A stretch of DNA of 64,000 nt from Dehalococcoidia bacterium (GTDB taxonomy: Bacteria; Chloroflexota; Dehalococcoidia; UBA2979), in contig JALOAL010000013.1 in NCBI GenBank assembly GCA_023228825.1, positions 1 to 64,000 on the forward strand, given 5' to 3'. The notes beneath the pieces were generated by a model. It searched no databases. It worked only from the letters and a program-made list of their open reading frames with translations, and was not told where the DNA came from. Each line of letters starts with the position of its first letter. The first letter of the stretch is position 1. Below, in pieces: positions 17,495-25,024 of the stretch. Made by a program: the position numbers and the translations under genes.

Positions 17495-18052
17495 TCAGTC
17501 TTTGCGCATGAGACGCGGCGCCACGGACATCCCGGCCGCCCCGACGACCAGCCCGCCGAGCCCCAGGAGGAGTCCGGGGGCGATCCGCGCGCCCGCGCCC
17601 GCCTCGGTACCCTCGTCACCAGCACTGAACTCGGACGTTGCCGGTGCGTCGGCATCGCCGACGACAACGGCGCCGACCATCGAGGGGTGCAGGAAGCAGA
17701 AGTACGGGAACACGCCCGGATCGTTGAACGTGGCCGAGACGGTACCTCCGGGGGCGACGAGGTCATAGCTCCCGAAGGCCATGGCTGCGCCGGTGACCGC
17801 GTGATCGACCGGGTCACGGTTCGTCCACGTCACGGTGGCCCCGGGTTCCACGTACAGCACCGTAGGGCCGAAGCAGATCAACTCCATGTCGACCGCCTCG
17901 CCGCTGCCGGTCGTGAGCGCTGTGCTGTGGCAGCCACCACCGCCCGCCTGCGCCGGGCTCGCCGTCGCCAGTGCGGCCACCGCGACGAGGAGCGCCGCGA
18001 CTCCTGACCGCACCGCCGTCTGTATGGCCCTCCGCGTGATCATCCGGGTCAT
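17495..18052 (-). CDS. Secreted, membrane-anchored cupredoxin (plastocyanin/azurin-like)
   Basis: This 185-residue protein has a signal peptide (residues 1-36, ending ASPAQA), a cupredoxin domain and a C-terminal membrane segment (about 157-177) followed by basic residues. The four type 1 copper ligands are visible as H84 (in VDHAVTG), C119, H122 and M125 in FCFLHPSM. C41 and C60 may form a disulfide. Such blue-copper proteins carry electrons or bind copper outside the membrane. AGGAG lies eight bases before the ATG. The promoter at 18088-18116 matches the promoter of the nearby ECF sigma gene, so it is probably a direct sigma target. Confidence 0.9.
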   Translation of the reverse strand: MTRMITRRAIQTAVRSGVAALLVAVAALATASPAQAGGGGCHSTALTTGSGEAVDMELICFGPTVLYVEPGATVTWTNRDPVDHAVTGAAMAFGSYDLVAPGGTVSATFNDPGVFPYFCFLHPSMVGAVVVGDADAPATSEFSAGDEGTEAGAGARIAPGLLLGLGGLVVGAAGMSVAPRLMRKD

Positions 18053-18087
18053 CGTCCGCTCCTTGCACCTAAGTTGGGGCTCACTGC

Positions 18088-18116
18088 TGATACCCCGGCG
18101 AGCGCCGGAACGTTCA
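18088..18116 (-). promoter_or_regulatory. Putative ECF-sigma promoter before the cupredoxin gene
   Basis: On the minus strand the -35 element TGAACGTTCC (18116-18107) is followed by 14 bases and then TATCA (18092-18088). The same two elements with the same 14-base gap occur before the ECF sigma gene at 19572-19600. The predicted transcript would start near 18081 and give a short leader of about 28 bases carrying AGGAG. Confidence 0.75.
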
Positions 18117-18153
18117 CTCGACCTCGCAGTCGCGCCCTGACGAGGGTTGTGCG

Positions 18154-18966
18154 CTAGGGAAGCGACTCGGCGATGGCGAGCGCCTGGTCGAGCGGGAGTT
18201 CCGTCTCGATGCGGTAGTAGGTGGCCTCGCCCTGCCAGATGAGCGCGTTGCGGTCCACTGTGCGGCGGGAACCAAGCACCTCGTTGCCGCCGGCATCATG
18301 GAACGACGTGAGGTGGTCGACGCGGCCGACCCACCACGCGGGGCGCCCGTTCACGAGCAACTGCTCCAGGGCCACGTCCTCCGGCAGGCTCTTGCCGAAG
18401 TAGCCGCCCCCGCGCGTCTGCCACAGGTCCAGGTCGGCGAACGACATCACGATAAGCGCCTGCCCGCCCCACTGGATCGCCCACACCTCTTGTGGCTCGC
18501 CTGCACCCTCCGGGATGGCGAGCGGGTACGGGAGGAGCGCCTCCGCCTGTTCGACCGTCACGACCGTGGCCACGCCCGAGAGGGAGAACGTGGGCGATGA
18601 TGAAGGGGTGGGGGACACCGAGGGGGAGAGCGTCCCGGTCGCGCCGGGCGACGCGGCGGCAGTCGGTGTCGGCGTGGCGGTCACCAGTTCGATGCGCTGC
18701 CCCGGCACGATGCCAAAGAACTCGCCCACGGCAGTCCTCGTGCCTGGCAGCGCCAGGAGGGTCGCCAGCACCACGACTGCCGCGAGGACAGCGGCAGCCA
18801 GCGCCGGACGCCACGCCAGACCGGAAGCCGTGCGCACAGGGCGGGCATCGTCCGCGACGGCTGCCAGGACACGCGCGCGCATGTTTCGCGGTTCCGGGTA
18901 GGCCACGCGCGACGCCGTCTCGCGGAGCAGCGCGTCCAACCGCCGGTCGTCGAGGTCAGACATCAA
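18154..18966 (-). CDS. Single-pass membrane protein, probable ECF anti-sigma partner
   Basis: The 270-residue protein has a cytoplasmic N-terminus of about 48 residues, one membrane segment (about 50-72), a Thr/Ser/Pro-rich linker and a C-terminal extracytoplasmic domain of about 150 residues. This is the usual layout of anti-sigma factors. The N-terminus lacks the HxxxCxxC zinc motif, so it is not a classical ZAS protein. Its start overlaps the end of the sigma gene by 11 bases, so the two are translationally coupled. It therefore probably binds and restrains that sigma factor, with the outer domain as sensor. The assignment rests on layout and position. Confidence 0.8.
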   Translation of the reverse strand: MMSDLDDRRLDALLRETASRVAYPEPRNMRARVLAAVADDARPVRTASGLAWRPALAAAVLAAVVVLATLLALPGTRTAVGEFFGIVPGQRIELVTATPTPTAAASPGATGTLSPSVSPTPSSSPTFSLSGVATVVTVEQAEALLPYPLAIPEGAGEPQEVWAIQWGGQALIVMSFADLDLWQTRGGGYFGKSLPEDVALEQLLVNGRPAWWVGRVDHLTSFHDAGGNEVLGSRRTVDRNALIWQGEATYYRIETELPLDQALAIAESLP

Positions 18967-19564
18967 CGTCCTCCACCGCCAGCGCGGCCGGCACCAGGTC
19001 TGGGTAGTGGGCTGCGATCACCTCGCGCAGGTGTCGGCGTGCGCGGTTAAGCCGGGACTTGGCGGTGCCCGTCGGGATACCCAGCGCGTCACCGACCTCG
19101 GCCTCCGGAAGTTCCAGGAAGTAGCGCAGGTGGATGACGTCCTGGTCCTCGCCCGGCAGCAGCGCGATCGCCTCCAACAGCGCGTCCCTCCCCTCCGCTC
19201 GCTCGACGGCGCGCTCCGGCCCCGACTGGACGAGGCGCACCGTGCGCGTCAGTCGAGACCACATCCCACCCCGCCGGCTCTCCGCGCGCACGGTGTTTCT
19301 CGCCACGTTCGTGACGATCGTCAGCAGCCACGGGCGGAAGGGGGCGTCAGCCCGGAAGCGGGCCAGGCTCCGGTGGGCTCGCAGGAACGCCTCCTGGCAC
19401 ACGTCCTGCGCCGTCGCCTCATCGCGCACGACGAGCCACGCCGCCCGCAGGGCCACGTGTTGATAGCGCTCGACGACCCGGCCGAACGCCTCGAGGTCTC
19501 CCTCGGCCGCTGCCCGGATGTCCTCGCCGTCGCGCGCATCGGCGGAGGAACGCTCTTCAGTCAC
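18956..19564 (-). CDS. RNA polymerase ECF-type sigma factor
   Basis: The product is about 202 residues with sigma region 2 (RYQHVALRAAWLVV and the DVCQEAFLRAHRSL segment, then FRPWLLTIVTNVARN) and region 4 (LPGEDQDVIHLRYFLEL followed by a helix-turn-helix ending TAKSRLNRARRHLRE). The promoter at 19572-19600 predicts a transcript starting next to the GTG at 19564, giving a leaderless message, so I prefer that start to the GTG at 19579. It is coupled to a membrane partner downstream and probably drives its own transcription. Confidence 0.93.
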   Translation of the reverse strand: MTEERSSADARDGEDIRAAAEGDLEAFGRVVERYQHVALRAAWLVVRDEATAQDVCQEAFLRAHRSLARFRADAPFRPWLLTIVTNVARNTVRAESRRGGMWSRLTRTVRLVQSGPERAVERAEGRDALLEAIALLPGEDQDVIHLRYFLELPEAEVGDALGIPTGTAKSRLNRARRHLREVIAAHYPDLVPAALAVEDVDV

Positions 19565-19571
19565 CTGTGCT

Positions 19572-19600
19572 TGATACACCGCCCGCCCAAGGAACGTTCA
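19572..19600 (-). promoter_or_regulatory. Putative autoregulatory ECF-sigma promoter
   Basis: TGAACGTTCC (19600-19591), then 14 bases, then TATCA (19576-19572) lies immediately upstream of the sigma gene on the minus strand. It matches the cupredoxin promoter exactly in both boxes and in spacing. The expected transcription start falls at about 19565, at the GTG start codon. Confidence 0.75.
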
Positions 19601-19660
19601 TCCCGGCCGGTTGACGGTCGCAGGCGGGAACGCGAGACTTCCCGTACCCCCGCGACGATC

Positions 19661-20503
19661 CTACCGCTGATCCTCCTGCGGTTCCGGGAGCGCAACTGCC
19701 CACGCGCGGGCGAACCGCGACACGACGGCCCCGACCAGCAGCCAGTACACGCAGTATTGGACGATCAGCGCCACCGTTAGCCACTGCACGCGCACGACTC
19801 GGTCAACGCCGATCTCGTCCGCGGTGCCGGCGAGGACCCACTCGCGGACGCCTCCGTGCAGCAGCGCGCCGGTACACCAGCCGACGGCCAGGATCGATAG
19901 CACCATGGCGGCGTGTTGCTGCTGCGGCCGACCATCGCCTCGCCAGCGCCAGAGGGCGGCGGTCACGGCAACGACGGTGCCGACGACGACGGCCAGGGTG
20001 ATGACGGAACCGTTCTCACGACCCACCACAAGCGCATGCACGAACGGCCACGCGAGCAACACCACCGCAGGAAGGATCAGCCAGCGCGCAGCGCGCCGCC
20101 ACACATGACCCGCGATCCAAGAGATCGTCAGTACGCCAACGGCAACGAACAGCCAGACGGCGACTTCGGGTCCCCACCGCCAGAGTGCAGCTGTTGATGC
20201 GATGACCAGGACGGCGGTCCCGATCCACATCAGCCCGCCGCGATCGCCAGCGTTCCCGCCGGCACACGCATCCTCCGCTCGGACCCGCGCCGCCACCGCC
20301 AGCGGGTGCAGTTCCGTGCGATGCGACCACAGCGCCAGCCACCCGGCCTGCGCGCGCGGACGGTGCCGCCGTTCGTGGAGGTAGGCATCCTCGACACTCC
20401 CGAGGATCAGCTCCTGCTCCCGGCGAGCGTGTACGGGATGACGCGCCCAGCACGTGAAGATGCTGAGGTACGCCGCGAGGATCGCCCGGACGACCGGCCT
20501 CAT
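19661..20503 (-). CDS. Multi-pass membrane protein coupled to PadR regulator
   Basis: This protein of about 280 residues has a cytoplasmic N-terminus rich in Arg, His and Glu, then roughly six to seven hydrophobic segments from residue 90 to the end. I recognise no named family. Its ATG overlaps the stop of the padR gene as ATGA, so translation is coupled. PadR regulators are often followed by a membrane protein with a soluble N-terminal segment, and this gene fits that pattern. Its substrate or signal is unknown. Confidence 0.75.
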   Translation of the reverse strand: MRPVVRAILAAYLSIFTCWARHPVHARREQELILGSVEDAYLHERRHRPRAQAGWLALWSHRTELHPLAVAARVRAEDACAGGNAGDRGGLMWIGTAVLVIASTAALWRWGPEVAVWLFVAVGVLTISWIAGHVWRRAARWLILPAVVLLAWPFVHALVVGRENGSVITLAVVVGTVVAVTAALWRWRGDGRPQQQHAAMVLSILAVGWCTGALLHGGVREWVLAGTADEIGVDRVVRVQWLTVALIVQYCVYWLLVGAVVSRFARAWAVALPEPQEDQR

Positions 20504-20820
20504 GACTGGACGCTCCGCGGTGCCTTTCTGATCGGGGAGATCCGCCACGCCACGGCGTCCTCTCGAAGGTCGTTGAGCGCCTCCTGCCCGAGCGCCGTCA
20601 GTTCGTAGTACTTCCGTCGCGGACCGCTGCCGGGCGGGCGCGCGTCGAGCGCTTCCCACGTCGACGTGACGTAGCCCTTGCCCTCCGCGCGTGACAGGGC
20701 CGCGTAGATGGACGAGTGTCCCGCGTCCGGCGCCAGCCGTCGCTTGACCTCATACGCGTGCATGGGCCCCTGCACGAGCACGTCGAGCACTAACGCGAGG
20801 ATTCTGGGGGGATTCGACAT
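20500..20820 (-). CDS. PadR-family transcriptional regulator
   Basis: The 106-residue protein has the PadR winged helix. LVLDVLVQGPMHAYEVKRRL forms the first helices, HSSIYAALSRAEGKGYV is the recognition helix, and RRKYYELTALGQEAL is the wing. I chose the ATG at 20820, preceded by GGAGAGG; the residues before it are not family-like. The short C-terminal helix indicates subfamily 2. Two palindromes lie directly upstream at 20847-20896 and are likely its operators. It probably represses its own gene and the divergent membrane/secreted gene pair. Confidence 0.92.
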   Translation of the reverse strand: MSNPPRILALVLDVLVQGPMHAYEVKRRLAPDAGHSSIYAALSRAEGKGYVTSTWEALDARPPGSGPRRKYYELTALGQEALNDLREDAVAWRISPIRKAPRSVQS

Positions 20821-20838
20821 GTTGCGGGCACCTCTCCG

Positions 20839-20867
20839 ATTGCAAAGTGGACTAGTCCATCTTAGCA
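20839..20867 (+). promoter_or_regulatory. Promoter of the divergent locus with operator 1 in the spacer
   Basis: TTGCAA (20839-20844), a 17-base spacer and TAGCAT (20862-20867) form a sigma-70-like promoter reading right. The spacer contains the perfect 12-bp palindrome TGGACTAGTCCA at 20847-20858. A repressor bound there would directly exclude RNA polymerase. Confidence 0.6.
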
Positions 20868-20874
20868 TTCGACA

Positions 20875-20896
20875 CCAAAGTGTACTAGTCCACTTT
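20875..20896. promoter_or_regulatory. Putative PadR operator 2
   Basis: A 22-bp palindrome here has arms CAAAGTG and CACTTTG around ACTAGT, with one mismatched pair. Its half-sites match operator 1 (AAGTGGACTAGTCC). It lies at and just after the predicted start point of the rightward promoter, and upstream of padR on the other strand. Confidence 0.65.
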
Positions 20897-20975
20897 GCAT
20901 CAGTCCGCGATGGGAGAGGAGGGAGCCTCGCTGACGTCGGTCAACACATCTGATCTGGATGAAAGGAAGATCGCC

Positions 20976-21869
20976 ATGACGGTCGATCGCATTCCAGGGG
21001 TGGCGTCGCCACCGATGCGCATTCCCGCTCCGGCCCGAATCCCTCTGATACTCGCGGCCCTGCTATTCGCCACGCTCGCGTCCGTGGTCGCCCTGCGGCC
21101 GTCGGGCGGCTCGGTGGCAAGCGAGCAGCCCGCCCTTCCGCCGCCCATGCCCGCCTATGTTCCGAACCTACCGGCATCTGGGGCGCTATTCCACCTCGAA
21201 GAACGCGTCTTCGCGCGGCACGGTGCCGCCGCCGGAGAGATCGCGTCCTGGCCGGCAGGCAGCGTGCTCCCTGAGACCTATGTCCGCGACTCGTGGGCGC
21301 TCGTCGATGCCGACTCGCGACTCGTCGAGCTCTACGCCGTCGTCCGTACCGAGGACGGACAGGTCCTCCAGCGCTCACACACGACCGCAGACGAATTGGT
21401 GGTCGAGGACGTCATGAGCGGCGACGTCCGGAGATCCACACGCACGACCGGCATGCCGGTGGTGCTGCCGCCCGATGTCCTCGCCGAACAAGGATGGGCG
21501 CATTACCAGCACCGCATGGATACCGGTGAGGTCGGGTTCGTCAGGGTCGGGCGGATCGATGGCGAGACGCTCGCGATCTTCATCGAACAGCTGCCGCCCA
21601 GCCAGGTCGCGCCCGGCACCGCCGAGGCCAGCGATGGCTCCACCTCAACCACGGCTGTCACGGTGCCGTTCCTCGGCGACCTCGACCTGCTCCAGATCAA
21701 GAGGCACGTGGCGTTCGCTGACAGCAACCGCGAGCTTCGGTTCCAGGAAGTCACCGGTGTGCTCAGCGACGGATCGCAGATCGTCATCGAAGAAACGCGC
21801 TGGCTGACCCGCGAGACCCTGCCGTCGTCTGCATGGGATGACATCGTCCAGGAAGGACGGACGAGATGA
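20976..21869 (+). CDS. Membrane-anchored extracytoplasmic protein of unknown function
   Basis: The 297-residue protein has one N-terminal membrane segment (about residues 21-43) followed by a Pro-rich stretch and a large extracytoplasmic domain with no cysteines. It contains repeated strand-like segments such as RLVELYAVVRTEDGQVL and RELRFQEVTGVLSDGSQIV, suggesting a beta-rich fold. I recognise no family. The ATG at 20976 has AAAGGAAG upstream. Its last four bases overlap the next gene as ATGA. The PadR operators lie before it. Confidence 0.8.
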   Translation: MTVDRIPGVASPPMRIPAPARIPLILAALLFATLASVVALRPSGGSVASEQPALPPPMPAYVPNLPASGALFHLEERVFARHGAAAGEIASWPAGSVLPETYVRDSWALVDADSRLVELYAVVRTEDGQVLQRSHTTADELVVEDVMSGDVRRSTRTTGMPVVLPPDVLAEQGWAHYQHRMDTGEVGFVRVGRIDGETLAIFIEQLPPSQVAPGTAEASDGSTSTTAVTVPFLGDLDLLQIKRHVAFADSNRELRFQEVTGVLSDGSQIVIEETRWLTRETLPSSAWDDIVQEGRTR

Positions 21870-22336
21870 GACACGTCAAGAAGGGTGCTTTGGCCACGGT
21901 CGCAGCGCTCATCGTCGCCGCGACGATGGTCGGGTCGGTGTACGCCTTGACGCTCAGCGGCACGGACTTTGTCGGGGGATACAGCCTGTACTCCGCGATG
22001 GGAGTGACCGACCTCAGCGCCGGGAACTACCGGGGAGACACCTACGCCGAAGCGCTCAGCACGAACGTCGACACGTTGTACAACGTGGTCTGGATGGAGG
22101 AGATCTGCAACGGCAGCGCCTCCACCGACTACTACAACGACACGATCAACAACAACGTGAGCTGGTCGAGCCAGACGTCGCCCACGGTCGGCTACGCGAC
22201 CGGGTTCTTCGACTGCCCCTTGAGCCAGGGCATCCGCAACTGGGGATTCGCGCGGTGGGTCGACAGCAGCCCGGTGCTCGACCACCAGCGCACGCGTGTA
22301 CCGTGCATCAACGTCCGGGCCGGTGGAGCCTGCTGA
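21866..22336 (+). CDS. Secreted protein of unknown function
   Basis: The 156-residue protein has a clear signal peptide (MRHVKKGALATVAALIVAAT and on to about residue 28). The mature part is rich in Asn, Ser, Thr, Tyr and Trp, quite unlike cytoplasmic proteins of this genome. It has four cysteines (in EEICNG, FDCPLS, VPCINV and the final AC) that could form two disulfides. No family is recognised. It overlaps the preceding gene by four bases, so the two are co-translated and probably act together outside the cell. Confidence 0.8.
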   Translation: MRHVKKGALATVAALIVAATMVGSVYALTLSGTDFVGGYSLYSAMGVTDLSAGNYRGDTYAEALSTNVDTLYNVVWMEEICNGSASTDYYNDTINNNVSWSSQTSPTVGYATGFFDCPLSQGIRNWGFARWVDSSPVLDHQRTRVPCINVRAGGAC

Positions 22337-22384
22337 GGTGAGCCGGCATTGATCGGGGCGAAGGGCCGGTGCCCCCTCCCAGCC

Positions 22385-22428
22385 GAACGCAGCAGCGCCA
22401 GTCCGAGTGGGCTGGCGCTGCTGCGTTC
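22385..22428 (+). terminator. Long perfect stem-loop ending the secreted-protein operon
   Basis: GAACGCAGCAGCGCCAG at 22385-22401 pairs perfectly with 22412-22428, giving a 17-bp stem and 10-base loop. It begins 49 bases after the stop codon of the secreted-protein gene. There is no U tract, but the stem is very stable, so a terminator or mRNA-protecting hairpin is likely. Confidence 0.65.
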
Positions 22429-22479
22429 AGGATCGGTCCTCGAGCCCGGCGCGTTGAGCACGGAGCGAACCGTCCTCGC

Positions 22480-22815
22480 GTTCGCGTTCGTGACGCCGTT
22501 CTGGTGGCAGTGGCGCTCGTGCTGGCGGTGGGCCTCGCACGGACGGCGGAGTACCCGTTCCGCATGGCCCGGGTGAACCGTGGGCTGGACCCCGCCACCC
22601 GCGCCACCGTGCTCTCCGCCGTCGGCCAGGGCGACTCCATCGGCCAGGTGGGGAACGGCCCCGTCTTCGCCATTATCGTCGCCGCCTGGGGCGCACGTGC
22701 CGCGCTGGCCCTCGGCGCGGTGGTGGTCCTCCAGGCCGTCGCCTTCGTCCGCACCCGCCCCCTCGAGGAGCGCGAGGGCGCCGCGCGAGCAGAGGCCGAG
22801 GGCGTGGAGGTGTAG
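22480..22815 (+). pseudogene. C-terminal remnant of an MFS transporter gene
   Basis: The frame ending at 22815 encodes about 110 residues that look like the last two membrane segments of an MFS transporter. It includes the segment RVNRGLDPATRATVLS followed by GPVFAIIVAAWGARAAL and a charged tail. No N-terminal ten-helix part exists upstream; instead there is a hairpin and unrelated sequence. No good start codon with a ribosome binding site is visible. It is best read as the leftover end of a deleted gene. Confidence 0.65.
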
Positions 22816-22902
22816 CCGCCCCCGCCAGTCCCCGCGCCGCAAACCCGTTCGCCCTGAGCCAGTCGAAGGGCGGGCCGCGGGCCGTCGAGTGGACTCGAGG
22901 TC

Positions 22903-24075
22903 CTAGTCCAGGCGTTGGTCCAGGACGTGGGCGGCGATCTGTTCCAGCGCGCGCGCTTCGATGGGCGGGTTCACCAGGCCGCTGCGGACGTCTCGGAAGT
23001 AGCGTTCGAGGGGTTCCGAGCGCTGCAAGCCCACGCCGCCGACGATGCGCAGCGCGAGGTCCGTCACCTCCACGGCGGTCTCGGTGGCCAGGCGCTTCGC
23101 GATGGGGATCTGCACCCCCAGGTCGGCGTCGCGCTCGGGGTGGTACTGGTAGTCCTCGGCGGCCGTGAGCAGCATCGTGCGGGCGGCGACCAGCGAGGCC
23201 TCCATGCGCGCCACCTGCTCCCGCACGTGCGGGATCTTCGCGATGGGCGCGGGGGCTCCCGTAGGCCGCCGCTCCTGCGCGAACCGCACCGCGTAGTCCC
23301 GAGCCGCGTACGCCACGCCGAGGTTCGCCGCGGCCACCAGCAGCGGGAACCACGCCTCTGGCCGGCCCTCCGGCGGCGGGGCGCCCGAGGGCCGGCGCGC
23401 GACGATGTCCGCCTCGGTGACGGCGACGCCCTCGAAGAACATGTCGTGTGAGCCGGTGGAGCGCATGGACATGGAGTCCCAGGTCTCCTCCACGCGCACG
23501 CCCGGCGCGTCACAGCGCACGAGGACGCGGGCGGTGTCGCCGCTGTCGTCCTCCACGGCGGCGAACACGATGGCCCAGGTGAGGACGGGCGAGAGCGTGG
23601 AGAACGTCTTGCGCCCGGCCAGCAGCCAGCCGCCACGCCCGTCCGGCGTCAGCGTGGTCGCGGGGCGCCCTCCACCACGAGGCGAGCCCATCTCCGGCTC
23701 GGCCGCGATGTTGTTCACGAGCGCACCGTCCGAGGCCACCTCGCGGAACACGCGGTCGCGCAGCGCGTCCGGCCAGCGGCGGGCGACCGCCTCCGTGCCG
23801 ACGACCATGTGGTGCATCCCCACCGAGAGCGCGGTCGACCCGTCCCCGCGCCCGAGCGCGATCTGCGCCAGCACCAGGTCGTCCAGCCCGTGTCCGGCCC
23901 CGCCGTACTCCGCCGGCACCGCCGCCGCCAGGTACCCGGCCCGGCGCATCGCCTCGAAGTGCTCGTGCGGGAAGGAGCCCTCGCGGTCGTGGGCGGGGGC
24001 CGTCAGCGCGAAGCGCGCGGCGAGGTCCTCGGCGGTCGCGAGGAGGCGTGCCTGGGCGTCAGTGCGTGGCCACAT
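22903..24075 (-). CDS. Acyl-CoA dehydrogenase-family flavoprotein
   Basis: This 390-residue protein has the three-domain acyl-CoA dehydrogenase layout. An N-terminal helical domain has PAEYGGAG. A middle beta-domain has an AEPEMGSPRGG flavin-contact motif and STGSHDMFFEGVAV. The C-terminal helical bundle ends with RIVGGVGLQRSEPLERYFRDVRSG. The usual catalytic glutamate cannot be placed with certainty, and the C-terminus resembles the DszC/flavin monooxygenase-like branch. It could be an oxygenase rather than a dehydrogenase. It lies 20 bases from an SDR gene on the same strand. Confidence 0.9.
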   Translation of the reverse strand: MWPRTDAQARLLATAEDLAARFALTAPAHDREGSFPHEHFEAMRRAGYLAAAVPAEYGGAGHGLDDLVLAQIALGRGDGSTALSVGMHHMVVGTEAVARRWPDALRDRVFREVASDGALVNNIAAEPEMGSPRGGGRPATTLTPDGRGGWLLAGRKTFSTLSPVLTWAIVFAAVEDDSGDTARVLVRCDAPGVRVEETWDSMSMRSTGSHDMFFEGVAVTEADIVARRPSGAPPPEGRPEAWFPLLVAAANLGVAYAARDYAVRFAQERRPTGAPAPIAKIPHVREQVARMEASLVAARTMLLTAAEDYQYHPERDADLGVQIPIAKRLATETAVEVTDLALRIVGGVGLQRSEPLERYFRDVRSGLVNPPIEARALEQIAAHVLDQRLD

Positions 24076-24095
24076 GAGGGGAGGCTACACCGCCG

Positions 24096-24902
24096 CTAGT
24101 AGTAGATCGCGCGCGGCACCCCGCCGCCCGCGGCGATGGCGTCGCCGTTGAGGGCGATCGAGCGCGGCGAGGCGAGCATGGTAACCACGTAGGCGATGTC
24201 CTCCGCATCGATGATGCGGCGCACGGAGTTGCCCTCCGCCATCTGCTGCTCGACCTCCTCGACGGAGCGCCCGGAGGCCTCGGCGCGGCGGGCCAGGACG
24301 TCCGCGGTGGCCTCGGTGCGGGTGAGGCCGGGGTGGACGACGGTGCAGGTGATGCCCAGGGGGCCGAGTTCGTCCGCCAGGTTCTTCGTCAGCGCCGCCA
24401 CCGCCACGTTGCGGATCGACCCCACGACCGAGCCGGACTGCCGCGCCGCCAGCCCGGAGACGTTGATGATGCGGCCCCAGCCAGTGCCCTTCATGTAGGG
24501 GATCACGGCCTGCGCGCAGCGCAGGTAGCCCATCACCTTCACGTTGATCTCCGGGTTCAGGTGCTCCTCGGCGCTCACCTCCTCCGCACGAGGCGGCCGC
24601 CCGCCCTGGCCGCCCGGCTGCGCGGCGCAGTTCACCAGGATGTCCACCCCGCCCAGCGCCGCCACCACCTGGTGCACGGCCGAGTGCACCGAGGCGTCGT
24701 CCCCGGTGTCCGCGCTCACGCCGATCACGTTGCGACCGGTGGCGCCTCGGATCTCCTCGGCGGCGGCGTCCAGCGCCTCCCGCCCGCGCGCGAGGAGCGC
24801 CACATCCACGCCCTCCTCCGCGAGGGCACGCGCGACGGCCTTGCCGATGCCGCGGCTCCCGCCGGTCACGAGCGCGCGCTTGCCGGCCAGTTGCAGATCC
24901 AT
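24096..24902 (-). CDS. SDR-fold protein lacking the catalytic Tyr and Lys
   Basis: This 268-residue protein keeps the SDR nucleotide-binding motif TGGSRGIG (13-20), NCAA in place of NNAG, and the catalytic-loop serine S149. At the position of the YxxxK pair it reads S162-I-R-N-V166, so the two key catalytic residues are missing. Downstream ALTKNLADELGPLGI aligns well with SDRs, so the alignment is secure. AGGAGGT lies just before the ATG at 24902. It is probably co-transcribed with the acyl-CoA dehydrogenase gene that follows. It may use a different mechanism or act as a non-catalytic binder. Confidence 0.9.
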   Translation of the reverse strand: MDLQLAGKRALVTGGSRGIGKAVARALAEEGVDVALLARGREALDAAAEEIRGATGRNVIGVSADTGDDASVHSAVHQVVAALGGVDILVNCAAQPGGQGGRPPRAEEVSAEEHLNPEINVKVMGYLRCAQAVIPYMKGTGWGRIINVSGLAARQSGSVVGSIRNVAVAALTKNLADELGPLGITCTVVHPGLTRTEATADVLARRAEASGRSVEEVEQQMAEGNSVRRIIDAEDIAYVVTMLASPRSIALNGDAIAAGGGVPRAIYY

Positions 24903-25024
24903 CGCGACCTCCTGGGGTTCTGTCTCGGGTTCGGGAAAGTGCCATTTCAACGCCCGGCGGCGGGCAGTCTCTCGCCTATTCTCAGGCTCCCGCAAGCCAC
25001 ACGCCCATCGGAAGGAAGCCCCGC

